Source: a bacterium (lineage in GTDB: Bacteria; Planctomycetota; UBA1135; UBA2386). Taken from it: a stretch of 64,000 bases of DNA. The notes under the pieces are model-generated. The model was not told the origin of the DNA. It saw only the letters and a program-made list of their open reading frames with translations, and did not search any database. The stretch lies in contig JAUILN010000018.1 of assembly GCA_030432695.1 (NCBI GenBank), forward strand, positions 124,001 to 188,000. Direction: 5' to 3'. The position numbers were made by a program, and so were the translations under genes. This document shows positions 42,421 through 51,307 of this stretch, piece by piece. Every line of letters begins with the position of its first letter. Position 1 is the first letter of the stretch.

Positions 42421-44928
42421 TCAATGCTCCGGCTGGCTACGGTAACGGAAGGAGTCCGAGCAGAGCAGGCTCACCACGACCTCGCGGAAGCTGCCGCCAC
42501 TGTCGAGATAGGCGCGCTCGGCGTCGCGCAGCGTCTGGGCGTCGGAGAGCCGCTCGTTGCGACCCATGAAGAACCGGAACGCGTGCCGCAGGATCGACTG
42601 ACGGACCCGGTCGGAGCGGGCCAGGCGGTCGATCAGCTCGAAGGGGTCGGCGACCTCGCCGTCGAGCGTCGGATCGCCGGTGCCATCCAGGCGGCCGGCC
42701 GTCACCACCGGAGCGCTCGGGTACTCGTCGAACGTGGTCTTGCCATTGCCCCGCGCCAGCAGATTGTCGGGGTGCTCGAGCACCTCCTCGGTCCGGAACC
42801 GACCGAAGTCGTCGAACGCCTCGAACGGCAGGCCGAGCGGGTTCATGTGCTGGTGGCAGCGCCAGCACTCCTGCGGCGCCGTGACCTCCTCGACACGCTG
42901 GCGGAAGGTCTTGTCGGGGTGCTCGGGCACCTTCGCGTCGACCGTGATCGGCACATCGGGCACGCGGCCGGCGAGCAGCTTCTCGCGGATCCAGCGACCG
43001 CGGCGGATCGGGTCGGAGAAGAAGTTCGTCGAGTGGGCGACCAGCCAACTCGGGTGGGTGAGGATGCCCTTGCGGTGCGCGATCCGGAACGGTTGCTCGG
43101 TCGGGTAGTCCCAGAACTCGCGCGGTTCGAGGTCGGCGAGGTACTTCGTCGACTTCCAACTCCCATAGCGGCCGATCGCCGGGGTCCGCGGCAGGTTGTA
43201 GAAAGGCGCGTGGTGGAACGTGTAACCGTGCGCCCAGGGCACGGTGGTGAAAGGCGTCCGCCCCTCGCCGAACGACTCCTCGAAGTAGTGCATGAAGTTG
43301 ACGAGCTCGCCGGGCTTCGAGGCGTCCTTCAGGCGCAACGACGGCAGCGACTTCAGGAACTCGAGGTGCTCGTCGAGGACCTGCTGCGGCTCGGTGCGCC
43401 ACGGCGTGTCCTTCAGCCTGTCGTACATCGAGCGCCATTCGGCGATGACCTGCGCGCCGGCCTCGTTGTCCTTGTCGTGGTAGACGAAGAACTCGTCGGA
43501 CAGCAGCAGGGTCTCGAACACCGCCTGGTCGGCCTCGACGATCCGCGTGACCATCCGGTCGGTCTCGTGGATCAGCCGGCCGGGGGTGGCGTTGGTGCCG
43601 CGTTCGGGGTTCCGGTACAGGCCCTCGGCGCGCGGCGGGTCCTTGAAGACCTTGGTGGCCGCGGGATAGCCGAAGAACTCGCGGAAGAAGCGGACCAGCT
43701 TCGGGTGGCTGGTCTCGTTGGACCGGTAGTGCTTGCCGTCGAGGCTCGGGTCGATCGGTCCGTGGTAGTACTGCGCGTCGGCGAGCAGGCGGCGGGTCTC
43801 GCGCTCGTAGTCGTCGCGGCTTCGCAGTCGACCTGCCGCGGCGGCGGCGCGGAGCTGTTCGTCGGGACGGCGGTCGCCCAGCGCGTACGACAGCGCATCG
43901 GCGGCCTCGCGCGGCGCGAGCAGGCGGCGGCCGTGCGCGTCCTCGGGGCCGTCGCCGAACTCCAGTCGATAGACGAACTCCGAGTCCAGCAGCACCGCCA
44001 CCAGCATCTGCCGCAGGCCGGTGCGTCGGTCACCGAGCGTGAGCGCGTGCTCCAGTAGTTCGAGGTGCTCCGCGAGTTCGTCGTCGGTCGGCGGGCGGCG
44101 CAGCACGCAGTCGAACTGCTCGACGACCGCCGCTTGGAGAACCTCGGTGGGCGGTGTGTCGTCGCCCTCGAGCACCGCGGTGAACGCCCGGTACGACTCC
44201 GGCAACGGCCTGGGCGTCCAGCGGTCGCGCTGGTCGGGGAAGACGATGTCCTTCTCGCCCCCCAACATCCGCGCGATCACGATCTGGCGGTCGGCGATCC
44301 AGGCCGCATTGCCGAGCATCACCAGCAGGTCACCGCCGTCGAGCGCGTCGGTGTCGTAGTAGCGCACCCCGGAGTGGTCGTTCAGCAGGAACGGGTTGGT
44401 CACCCCGTGGAAGGTGCGGCGCAACATGTTCTCGCGGTCGCGGCCCTCCAATCGGAACACGTCCATGACGCGCTCGTGGAAGATCTGCGGGCTGACCAGC
44501 CAGCGGCGTGCCGGCGTGGCGGCGGGACCATGCTTGGTGCGGCCGAACAGCTCGTCGTGGTCCACCACATTGCCGTAGTGGGGCAGGCGCAGCTTCTCGC
44601 GGAGCTGGTCGCCGCCGCTCGCCTCGGCCTGCGCCGTGAGCCACTCCTTCAGCGCCGCGAACTCGTCGGTCGAGGGCTGCGGCTCGTCGGCGGGCGGCAT
44701 CTCGCCGAACGCCAGCATCTCGCGCGCGCGGTCGATCAGCTCGGCACGGTCGGCGTCGGGCAGGGCGGCGAGGAGGTCGAGCCGGACCCCGCCTTCCTGC
44801 TCGTCGGGACCGTGGCAGCGGTGGCAGTGCCGGGCGAGCACGGCCTCGGCCTGCTGTGCCGCAGCGCCGGGGAGCGACAGGGAGGCCAGGACGAACAGGA
44901 CCCCGGCCGGGGGGAGCGAGGGAGGCAT
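42421..44928 (-). CDS. DUF1592/DUF1588/DUF1585 exported cytochrome-like protein
   Basis: An 835-residue planctomycete-type protein. Signal peptide at 1-24. A cytochrome-c-like N-terminal segment carries CHRCH at 34-38. The order that I recognise is PSCyt1-like, DUF1587, DUF1595, DUF1592, DUF1588, DUF1585. Family phrases are FHGVTNPFLLNDHSGVRYYDTDAL, SDEFFVYHDKDNEAG, RKGILTHPSWLVAHSTNFFSDPIRRGRWIREKLL and CWRCHQHMNPLGLPFEAFDDFG, with a second CxxCH. It ends with LLCSDSFRYRS, typical for DUF1585. Heme binding outside the cytoplasm is expected. Operon with DUF1552 (2-nt gap). Confidence 0.92.
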   Translation of the reverse strand: MPPSLPPAGVLFVLASLSLPGAAAQQAEAVLARHCHRCHGPDEQEGGVRLDLLAALPDADRAELIDRAREMLAFGEMPPADEPQPSTDEFAALKEWLTAQAEASGGDQLREKLRLPHYGNVVDHDELFGRTKHGPAATPARRWLVSPQIFHERVMDVFRLEGRDRENMLRRTFHGVTNPFLLNDHSGVRYYDTDALDGGDLLVMLGNAAWIADRQIVIARMLGGEKDIVFPDQRDRWTPRPLPESYRAFTAVLEGDDTPPTEVLQAAVVEQFDCVLRRPPTDDELAEHLELLEHALTLGDRRTGLRQMLVAVLLDSEFVYRLEFGDGPEDAHGRRLLAPREAADALSYALGDRRPDEQLRAAAAAGRLRSRDDYERETRRLLADAQYYHGPIDPSLDGKHYRSNETSHPKLVRFFREFFGYPAATKVFKDPPRAEGLYRNPERGTNATPGRLIHETDRMVTRIVEADQAVFETLLLSDEFFVYHDKDNEAGAQVIAEWRSMYDRLKDTPWRTEPQQVLDEHLEFLKSLPSLRLKDASKPGELVNFMHYFEESFGEGRTPFTTVPWAHGYTFHHAPFYNLPRTPAIGRYGSWKSTKYLADLEPREFWDYPTEQPFRIAHRKGILTHPSWLVAHSTNFFSDPIRRGRWIREKLLAGRVPDVPITVDAKVPEHPDKTFRQRVEEVTAPQECWRCHQHMNPLGLPFEAFDDFGRFRTEEVLEHPDNLLARGNGKTTFDEYPSAPVVTAGRLDGTGDPTLDGEVADPFELIDRLARSDRVRQSILRHAFRFFMGRNERLSDAQTLRDAERAYLDSGGSFREVVVSLLCSDSFRYRSQPEH

Positions 44929-44989
44929 CGGCGATCAGCGTAACCGGAGCCTCGCGAGGATGCCGGGAGTGGCCTCCCGGCCCGCTCCG

Positions 44990-45235
44990 TCACAGCTTCG
45001 CGAACGCCGCGTCGAAGTCCGCCGCAGCGGCGTCGGTGAACTCGTAGGTCTGGCGGATGTAGGCCAGGGTCGCCTTCTCGATCTCGGTCACCCCGGGGCC
45101 GTCGTGGGCCGACTCGAACAGCTCCTTGACCTCGTCCTTGGAGAGCTTGCCTTCGCCCTGCCCGGTGGTGTGGTGGGTGGCGAGGTCGATGAGTTCCTTC
45201 TCGTACTTGTTGCCGTCGATCGTCACGTAAGCCAT
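44990..45235 (-). CDS. Small conserved hypothetical protein
   Basis: An 81-residue acidic, helix-rich protein starting MAYVTIDGNKYEKELIDLA. The segments GEGKLSKDEVKELFESAHDG and VTEIEKATLAYIRQTYEFT recall an EF-hand-like or TerB-like helical pair, but I cannot name the family with confidence. AAAGGAAC just before the ATG at 45235 is a good ribosome site. It stands alone between the cytochrome gene and a DUF2293 gene. Function unknown. Confidence 0.72.
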   Translation of the reverse strand: MAYVTIDGNKYEKELIDLATHHTTGQGEGKLSKDEVKELFESAHDGPGVTEIEKATLAYIRQTYEFTDAAAADFDAAFAKL

Positions 45236-45376
45236 GGGTTCGTTCCTTTGGATAAGGGTGAGCCAGGGAGCATCCGTCGATCGGTCGTGCTTTCAAGTCA
45301 CGAAGGCGATCTGAGGCGTGGAGTCGGGAATGGTGAGATCCGGGGCTGCGGATGAATGGCGACCGCGTTCCGCGCG

Positions 45377-46123
45377 TCACGTCTCCAGCGATGCCTCGGC
45401 TTTCGCCAGCGCCTCGGCCTCGACCAGTACGCCGATCCGCTCATTGCGCTTGCGGCTCTGGCTCCAGCGCACCACCACGGCGGTCCGCGCGCTGTGGGCG
45501 CGAGCCCGCCGTGTGAGCTTGGTGTTGCCGGCGGCGAGGAACACCAGTTCGCCGAGTCCGGCGCAGTCGAGGCAGGTCGTGCCCTCGGTTGCCATCGTCA
45601 GCAGGTCGCCGCCCACCTTGCTGCAGCGCTGGCAGACCCAGTCCGCGTGGCGTGCCGCGACCACGATGATCTCCGGTGGCCGGTCGGCCTTGGCCAGGGT
45701 GCGGGCACGCTTCGCAGCGGGGAGGTCCTTCGATACCCAATGGGTCCGATACAGCAGCTCGCGCTCCTCGGAGCCGGACCTGGAGAAGCGGAGTGGGTCG
45801 CGGGCGACGTTGCGTGCCACGTAGCTCCCGGGAGTGGGCTCCAGGTCAGCGGCGCGTGCCCAGGCGTCGAGCAGGTGCAGGGCCTGGGTCACGCGCTTCG
45901 AGGCGGTTTGGATGCCGTCTTCGAGACATGGGATCTGGCCTTCACGCCAACTCTGGAGGTGGCGGGGGCTCAGCCAGGTGAGAGCGAGGAGAACTTCGAC
46001 CGCGCAGACGTAGCCGTGCGCCTTCAGTGCGGCGGCGGCCGCCTGGGCGACCCGTGCTGCGAGGTCGGGACGCGTTCGTGGATCCACGACGACATCATCG
46101 GGGAGAGGAATCCATGGCCACAA
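45377..46123 (-). CDS. DUF2293-like protein
   Basis: A 248-residue cytoplasmic protein. The middle part resembles a metal-binding ribbon: CQRCSK, then CLDCAGLGELVFLAAG. TKLTRRARAHSARTAVVVRWSQSRKRNERIGVLVE is the conserved region I associate with DUF2293. The N-terminal half (LAARVAQAAAAALKAHGYV, LLALTWLSPRHLQSWREGQ) is helical. The role is unknown, perhaps nucleic-acid related given the basic conserved region (inference). The start is weak: the longest frame begins with TTG at 46123, and a GTG at 46087 is the alternative. Confidence 0.68.
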   Translation of the reverse strand: MWPWIPLPDDVVVDPRTRPDLAARVAQAAAAALKAHGYVCAVEVLLALTWLSPRHLQSWREGQIPCLEDGIQTASKRVTQALHLLDAWARAADLEPTPGSYVARNVARDPLRFSRSGSEERELLYRTHWVSKDLPAAKRARTLAKADRPPEIIVVAARHADWVCQRCSKVGGDLLTMATEGTTCLDCAGLGELVFLAAGNTKLTRRARAHSARTAVVVRWSQSRKRNERIGVLVEAEALAKAEASLET

Positions 46124-46179
46124 GCACGCGGTCGTGTCTGCCGATCATCCTGGCATCGACGACTTCCGGAAGTGGTCGA

Positions 46180-47073
46180 TCAGAGCGCGGCCGCCAATCC
46201 GATCCCCACTCCGCCGGTCGCCTCGCAAAGCGCTTCATAGGCGCGTCGAGCTTCCCGGTCCGGACCTCCACGCCGCATCGCCCGGATCAGCGTGTTCTTC
46301 GGCGTATGCTGCGAGGGCACGAACTCGACCACGCGGACCTCGTAACCGGCGGCCCGCAGCAGCAGGGTCCGCATCGTGTCGGTGATCGTTGCCGCGGCTT
46401 CGCGGCGCAGATGGGGAGTGCTCCAGATCGGCTGCAGCGGGCCGTCGACCGTCGCGGCGAGTTTCGCCCAGCCACGCGCCAGCTCGGCTTGGCAGCAGGG
46501 CGCGACCGCGATGAGCTCGGCACCGTGCCGGACCCCGAGCGCGATGGCCTGGTCGGTGGCGGTGTCGCAGGCGTGCAGCGACAGCACCGCGTGCACCGGC
46601 TCCGAGGGCACGAAGTCGCCGATCGCCGCGGCCTCGAAGTCGAGCATCGATCCGAGTCCGGCGCGGGCGGTGGTGGCCCGGCAGGCTTCGACCCGGGTCG
46701 GGTCCCGTTCGACCCCGACCAGCGTCGCCGGGTGTCGGTAGACCTCGCGGAAGCACCAGGCCAGGGCCAGCGTGAGGTAGCTCAGGCCGCAACCCGCGTC
46801 GACCAGGTGCAGGTGGTCGAAGCGCCCCATGAGTTCCAGCAGCGGCGGCCGCAGCAACCGGATCATGTGGTTCAACTGGAGGAACTTGCGGACCTGCGGC
46901 GGCGGCATCGAGGCGTCGCGGTGCAGCAGGCCCAGTGCGCGGAGCAGGACCGGCGCGGTGGACGGCAGGATCGGCAGGTCCTTGCCCTCGGTGAGTTGCT
47001 CGATCGCGGCCTCGGTCCAGACCGCGCGCGCCCGGCGTTCGATCTCCTCGGCCCAGGGGTCCTGCGGGTCCAT
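46180..47073 (-). CDS. Class I SAM-dependent methyltransferase
   Basis: A 297-residue Rossmann-fold methyltransferase. The SAM-binding motif I is LVDAGCGLSYLTLAL (near 95-110), followed by GVERDP. LSLHACDTATDQAI and VAPCCQAEL resemble the methyltransferase_32 type (GSTCD-like and tRNA/rRNA-related members). The N-terminal segment RKFLQLNHMIRLLRPPLLEL fits this family too. An RNA substrate is plausible but unproven. The ATG at 47073 fits family size; the upstream frame is not protein-like. It lies 153 nt from, and divergent to, the secreted-protein gene at 47227. Confidence 0.85.
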   Translation of the reverse strand: MDPQDPWAEEIERRARAVWTEAAIEQLTEGKDLPILPSTAPVLLRALGLLHRDASMPPPQVRKFLQLNHMIRLLRPPLLELMGRFDHLHLVDAGCGLSYLTLALAWCFREVYRHPATLVGVERDPTRVEACRATTARAGLGSMLDFEAAAIGDFVPSEPVHAVLSLHACDTATDQAIALGVRHGAELIAVAPCCQAELARGWAKLAATVDGPLQPIWSTPHLRREAAATITDTMRTLLLRAAGYEVRVVEFVPSQHTPKNTLIRAMRRGGPDREARRAYEALCEATGGVGIGLAAAL

Positions 47074-47226
47074 CAACACGGAGCTGAACGGTCGGGCCGG
47101 CCGCGGGCAAGGCTGCGGCGGCCGCGGTCTTCTCGGGAATCCCTGTCCACCTCGGGTCCGTCCGGTCATGTCCTGGTCGCGCCGCTCGGCGCACCAACCC
47201 TGCCCCGTCCCAAGCCAGAGGCTGTC

Positions 47227-48453
47227 ATGTCTCGCCGACCGCATTCCATCCGCCAGCTCCCGCCGGCCGTCGCCCTGCTCCTCGCCGCGGCCGCAACGCC
47301 CCTCCAGGCGCAGAGCCCCACCAACGTGCTCGCGCTCAGCGACTCGACGCCGGTCCTCGCGCGCATCACGCCCGGCCTCTGCACCCAGTCGACCTGCGCC
47401 CCGGCGATCCCCTCGATCCTGTCGTCCTTCTCCGGCGGCGTGGCCCACGATCCCGGCGACCGCGCCACCTGGATCTGCGACGGCACGACCCTCCTGAAGG
47501 TTGACCCGCGCAATGCCTGCAACGTGGTCTGTCCGGCGATGCCGGTGCCGGGTCTGCCGGCCGGCGTCGAGGTCACCGGCCTCGCCTACGACCAGCTCCT
47601 CCGCCAGCTCTACATCTCGCGGTCGGACAACCAGCTCGACGTGTTCCAGGCGTCGGTCTGCGCGCTGACCTTCCTGAGCACCTGCGCCCTGCCGGTGCCT
47701 ACCAACCACATCGTCAGCGGTCTGGCCGTCGACGAGGTCACCGGTCGGCTGTTCTACGCGTCGTCGCCGTGGAACGGGCCGGGTGGGCCGACTGAGATCA
47801 ACGTCTCGCTGCAGTCGAACCCTTGCACGCCGATCTGCCCGCCGCGCGTGCCGGTCGGATCTTCGGGCGTGGTCCCGGACATCACGGGCCTCGGTTACGA
47901 CGCCTGCCGCCAGACCCTGGTCTACACCGACAGCATCGACGTCTACGACCTTCAGGTGACCGGGCTCTGCGGCTTCACCGCCGGCTCGTCGTGTCCCGGC
48001 GTGACCGGCGAACTGCTCACCGGCCTGTGCATCCTGCCGTCGACCGAGGTGACCACCGGTCCGAGCTGCTTCAACGGCACCGCGCCCAATTGCCCGACGA
48101 TGCAGCACTCGCTGCGCGGCGATCCGGCGATCGGCAATCTCACCTTCTCGCTCGACCTCGCCAACTTCCCCGGACCTTCGCTGGCGCTGTGCCTGATGGA
48201 TGTCGGCACCAGCTGCAATGCCGCGAACTTCGGCCTGTGCCAGTTCGTGCCAAGCATCCCGATCTGGAGCTCGTTGACCGTCCATACCGCCGGCGGCTGC
48301 ACCGGCTTCGCCAGCCTGCTGGTGGCCCTGCCGCCGAATGCATCGTTGTGCGGCGTGATCCTGTCGAGCCGTTGGGCGGGTTGGATGTTCCCCGGTGGCC
48401 CGGCGGATCACTTCGTGAGCGAATGCCAGACCTGGATGATCACGTCGACGTGA
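47227..48453 (+). CDS. Secreted Cys-rich protein with shared C-terminal domain
   Basis: A 408-residue exported protein with signal peptide 1-29 (ending LQAQ). It contains an unusually high number of Cys residues, many as C-x2-6-C pairs (CTQSTCAP, CNVVCP, CTPICPP), suggesting disulfide bonding outside the cell. Repeats such as VTGLAYDQLLRQLYISRSD and VSGLAVDEVTGRLFYASS suggest a beta-propeller. From about residue 280 (CFNGTAPNCPTMQHSL) to the end is the C-terminal domain pattern shared with other secreted proteins here. No enzyme motif. The ATG at 47227 starts the signal peptide. Confidence 0.8.
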   Translation: MSRRPHSIRQLPPAVALLLAAAATPLQAQSPTNVLALSDSTPVLARITPGLCTQSTCAPAIPSILSSFSGGVAHDPGDRATWICDGTTLLKVDPRNACNVVCPAMPVPGLPAGVEVTGLAYDQLLRQLYISRSDNQLDVFQASVCALTFLSTCALPVPTNHIVSGLAVDEVTGRLFYASSPWNGPGGPTEINVSLQSNPCTPICPPRVPVGSSGVVPDITGLGYDACRQTLVYTDSIDVYDLQVTGLCGFTAGSSCPGVTGELLTGLCILPSTEVTTGPSCFNGTAPNCPTMQHSLRGDPAIGNLTFSLDLANFPGPSLALCLMDVGTSCNAANFGLCQFVPSIPIWSSLTVHTAGGCTGFASLLVALPPNASLCGVILSSRWAGWMFPGGPADHFVSECQTWMITST

Positions 48454-48505
48454 GGGGTACGCGGCGCCCGTGGAGGGTGGCGGTCTGGCAGGGCGAGGAC
48501 CTACC

Positions 48506-51307
48506 ATGTCCGCTCCGATGCCCGCACTTCCCGACGCCGTGCTGGTCTGCACCCTTCTTGCCGGTGCGCTGACCAGCGGCCTGCTCGATGCCCAGACCGC
48601 CCACTGGGCCTACCGCGCGCCAGTGCGCCCGGCCGAGCCGGAGGTCGCGCGGAGCGACTGGCCAAGGAACCCGATCGATTCCTTCGTGCTGGCGCGGCTC
48701 GAGGCCGAGGGCCGCACCCCCGCGCCGCGCGCCGAGCCCGCGCGGCTGCTCCGTCGCCTGCACCTCGACCTGATCGGTCTGCCGCCCACGCCCGAGGAGG
48801 TCGAGGCCTTCGTCGCCGATCCGTCTCCTGCGGCCTACGCGCGCGTCGTCGATCGGTTGCTCGCCTCGCCGCGCTTCGGCGAGCACCATGCGCGGCAATG
48901 GCTCGACCTGGCGCGCTATGCCGACTCGAACGGCTTCCAGGCCGATCAGCTCCGCGATAGCTGGGCCTACCGCGACTGGGTCATCGACGCGCTGAACGAC
49001 GACATGCCGTTCGATCGGTTCACGATCGGGCAGCTCGCCGGGGATCTGCTGCCGGAGGCGACCCTGGAGCAGCGGATCGCCACCGGCTTCCACCGCACGG
49101 TGACGTGCAACGTCGAGGCGGGCGTGCATCCGGAGGCCAACCGTGTGGACCAGGTGGTGGATCGGGTCAACACCACCGCGACGGTCTGGCTCGGCACCAC
49201 GATGGAGTGCGCGCAGTGCCACGACCACAAGTACGACCCCTTCAGCCAGCGCGACTACTACCGCCTGTTCGCCTTCTTCAACAACACGCCGCTGGAGGTG
49301 GTGAACCCGCTCGGTGAGCAGGGCGTGAGCTTCGACTTCGACGGGCCGTGGATGGAGTTGCCGCTGCGGGCCGAGCAGCAGGCGGAGCTCGATCGGCTGG
49401 AGGCCGAGCGCGAGGCGCTGCAGGCGCGGCGGAGTCTGGCGCTCGCCGATGCTGCAGCGGTGCAGGAGGACTGGGAGGGGGAGCTGCGCGGGATGCTCGA
49501 CGCGGCGCCGGGTTGGCGGGTGCTCGAGGTCGCGGAGTTCACCTCGACCGGCGACGAGGACCACGAGCTCCTGCCTGACGGCTCGGTGCTGCTCTCGGGG
49601 CGGGTGCCCGACACCACGACCTACCGGGTGCGGGTCGAGTCGGAGCTGACCGACGTCACCGCACTGCGGCTCGAGGTGCTGACCCATCCCTCGCTGCCCG
49701 GCACCGGACCTGGGCGGGGCGACGTCGAGCGGCCGAATTTCATCCTCAGCGAGTTCGTGGTCGAGGCCGAGCCATTGGCCGCGGTCGGCAATGGTGGGGA
49801 AGGCCCTCGGCGGGTTGCGCTCCATGGCGCGCGGGCCGACCACGAGCAGGATGGTTGGCCGGTCGCGGCGGCGATCGACGGCAAGCAGGACAAGGGTTGG
49901 GCGATCGGCGGGGGCTTCTTCGCGGACCACGCGGCGACCTTCCTGACCCGCGAGCCGGTGGGGGAACCGGGTGGCACGGCGTGGACCTTCACGCTGGACC
50001 AGAACTACGGCCGGGGCCGGACCATTGGCCGCTTCCGGATCTCGGCGTTCCAGGGAGCACCGGAGGCCCTCACCACGCCGGAAGACATCGCGGCGATCGT
50101 CGGGTCGGAGGCGCGCACCGACGAGGAAGAAGCGCGGCTCCGCGAGTACTACCTGGCACACCGGCCCGAGGTCGTTCGTCTCCAACAAGCGCTGGCGGCG
50201 ATCGACGAGCAGATCGCCAGGCTCGAGCCCGACCGCACGCTGGTGATGGTCGAGATGGACGAGCCGCGCAGCACCTGCGTGATGCGTCGCGGGGACTACT
50301 TGCTGCCGGGGGAACGGGTCGAGCCCGGCACGCCCGGAGCACTGCATCCCTTCGACGAGCGGTGGCCGCGCAATCGGCTCGGCCTGGCGTGTTGGCTGGT
50401 CAGCCCCGACAACCCGCTGGTCGCGCGCGTCACAGTGAACCGCTGGTGGTCGCAGATCTTCGGTGCCGGGCTCGTGGCCACCGAGGAGGACTTCGGCCTG
50501 CGCTGCGCGCCTCCGAGCCATCCGGAGCTGCTCGACTGGTTGGCAATGGAGTTCGTCGCGTCGGGTTGGTCGCGGAAGCACCTGCTGCGGACGATCGTGA
50601 CCTCGGCGACCTATCAGCAGTCCTCGCGACGTGGCGCTGCGGCCGACGATCCCCACAACCGCCTGCTCGGCCGCGGCCCGCGGTTCCGGCTCAGTGCCGA
50701 GATGCTCCGCGACCAGGCGCTGGCGGCGTCGGGACTGCTGAGCCTGGAGCAGGGAGGCCCGCCGGTGTTCCCGCCGCAGCCCGACGGACTGTGGCGGCAG
50801 ACCGGGCGCAACGAGCCGAAGTACGTCGTCGCGACGGACTCCGACCGATTCCGTCGCGGCATCTACGTGATCTGGCGCCGCGCCGCGCCCTATCCGAGCT
50901 TCGTGCTGTTCGACGGTCCCGACCGCGCGACCTGCCACCCGAAGCGCTCGCGGACCAACACACCGATGCAGGCGCTGGTGCTGATGAACGATCCGGTCTA
51001 CGTCGAGGCGGCACTCGGGTTGGCGGCGCGAGCCTTGCGCGAGGCGGGCGACGACCCCGCGCGGCTGGTACGCATGTTCCAATGGGTCCTGGCGCGCCGG
51101 CCCACGCCAGCCGAGCAGGCGTTCCTGCTGCAGGTGGTCGTCGACGAGCGGCAGCGGCTTGCCGCAGAGCCCGGGGCTGCCCACGCGCTGGTCGACGCGC
51201 ATCCGGTGCTCGACCTCGAACCGACCCTCGACCGGACCGAACTCGCCGCGTGGTTCCACACCGCGACCATGCTGCTGAACCTCGACGAGGCGGTCACCAA
51301 GGGATGA
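48506..51307 (+). CDS. DUF1549/DUF1553 (PSD1-type) exported protein
   Basis: A 933-residue planctomycete-specific protein. A signal peptide (about 1-31) is followed directly by DUF1549 (NPIDSFVLARLEAEG, RRLHLDLIGLPPTPEEV, HHARQWLDLARYADSNG, and the heme-type motif CAQCHDHKYDPFSQRDYY). A central beta region (about 310-560) follows. DUF1553 comes last (NRWWSQIFGAGLVATEEDFG, TNTPMQALVLMNDPVYVEAA). The usual PSCyt1 cytochrome domain before DUF1549 is absent. The stop overlaps the DUF1501 gene as ATGA, so both are translated together. These pairs are numerous in planctomycetes and suspected in polysaccharide breakdown. The ATG at 48506 was chosen over a GTG at 48470. Confidence 0.92.
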   Translation: MSAPMPALPDAVLVCTLLAGALTSGLLDAQTAHWAYRAPVRPAEPEVARSDWPRNPIDSFVLARLEAEGRTPAPRAEPARLLRRLHLDLIGLPPTPEEVEAFVADPSPAAYARVVDRLLASPRFGEHHARQWLDLARYADSNGFQADQLRDSWAYRDWVIDALNDDMPFDRFTIGQLAGDLLPEATLEQRIATGFHRTVTCNVEAGVHPEANRVDQVVDRVNTTATVWLGTTMECAQCHDHKYDPFSQRDYYRLFAFFNNTPLEVVNPLGEQGVSFDFDGPWMELPLRAEQQAELDRLEAEREALQARRSLALADAAAVQEDWEGELRGMLDAAPGWRVLEVAEFTSTGDEDHELLPDGSVLLSGRVPDTTTYRVRVESELTDVTALRLEVLTHPSLPGTGPGRGDVERPNFILSEFVVEAEPLAAVGNGGEGPRRVALHGARADHEQDGWPVAAAIDGKQDKGWAIGGGFFADHAATFLTREPVGEPGGTAWTFTLDQNYGRGRTIGRFRISAFQGAPEALTTPEDIAAIVGSEARTDEEEARLREYYLAHRPEVVRLQQALAAIDEQIARLEPDRTLVMVEMDEPRSTCVMRRGDYLLPGERVEPGTPGALHPFDERWPRNRLGLACWLVSPDNPLVARVTVNRWWSQIFGAGLVATEEDFGLRCAPPSHPELLDWLAMEFVASGWSRKHLLRTIVTSATYQQSSRRGAAADDPHNRLLGRGPRFRLSAEMLRDQALAASGLLSLEQGGPPVFPPQPDGLWRQTGRNEPKYVVATDSDRFRRGIYVIWRRAAPYPSFVLFDGPDRATCHPKRSRTNTPMQALVLMNDPVYVEAALGLAARALREAGDDPARLVRMFQWVLARRPTPAEQAFLLQVVVDERQRLAAEPGAAHALVDAHPVLDLEPTLDRTELAAWFHTATMLLNLDEAVTKG

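Noticed and set aside
46180..48552. 790-residue frame joining an N-terminal extension to the methyltransferase
   Set aside because: The extension is antisense to a secreted-protein gene; the methyltransferase has its own ATG at 47073.
48440..51259. 939-residue open frame on the minus strand
   Set aside because: Antisense to the PSD1 gene with its clear DUF1549/1553 motifs; no recognisable protein features.
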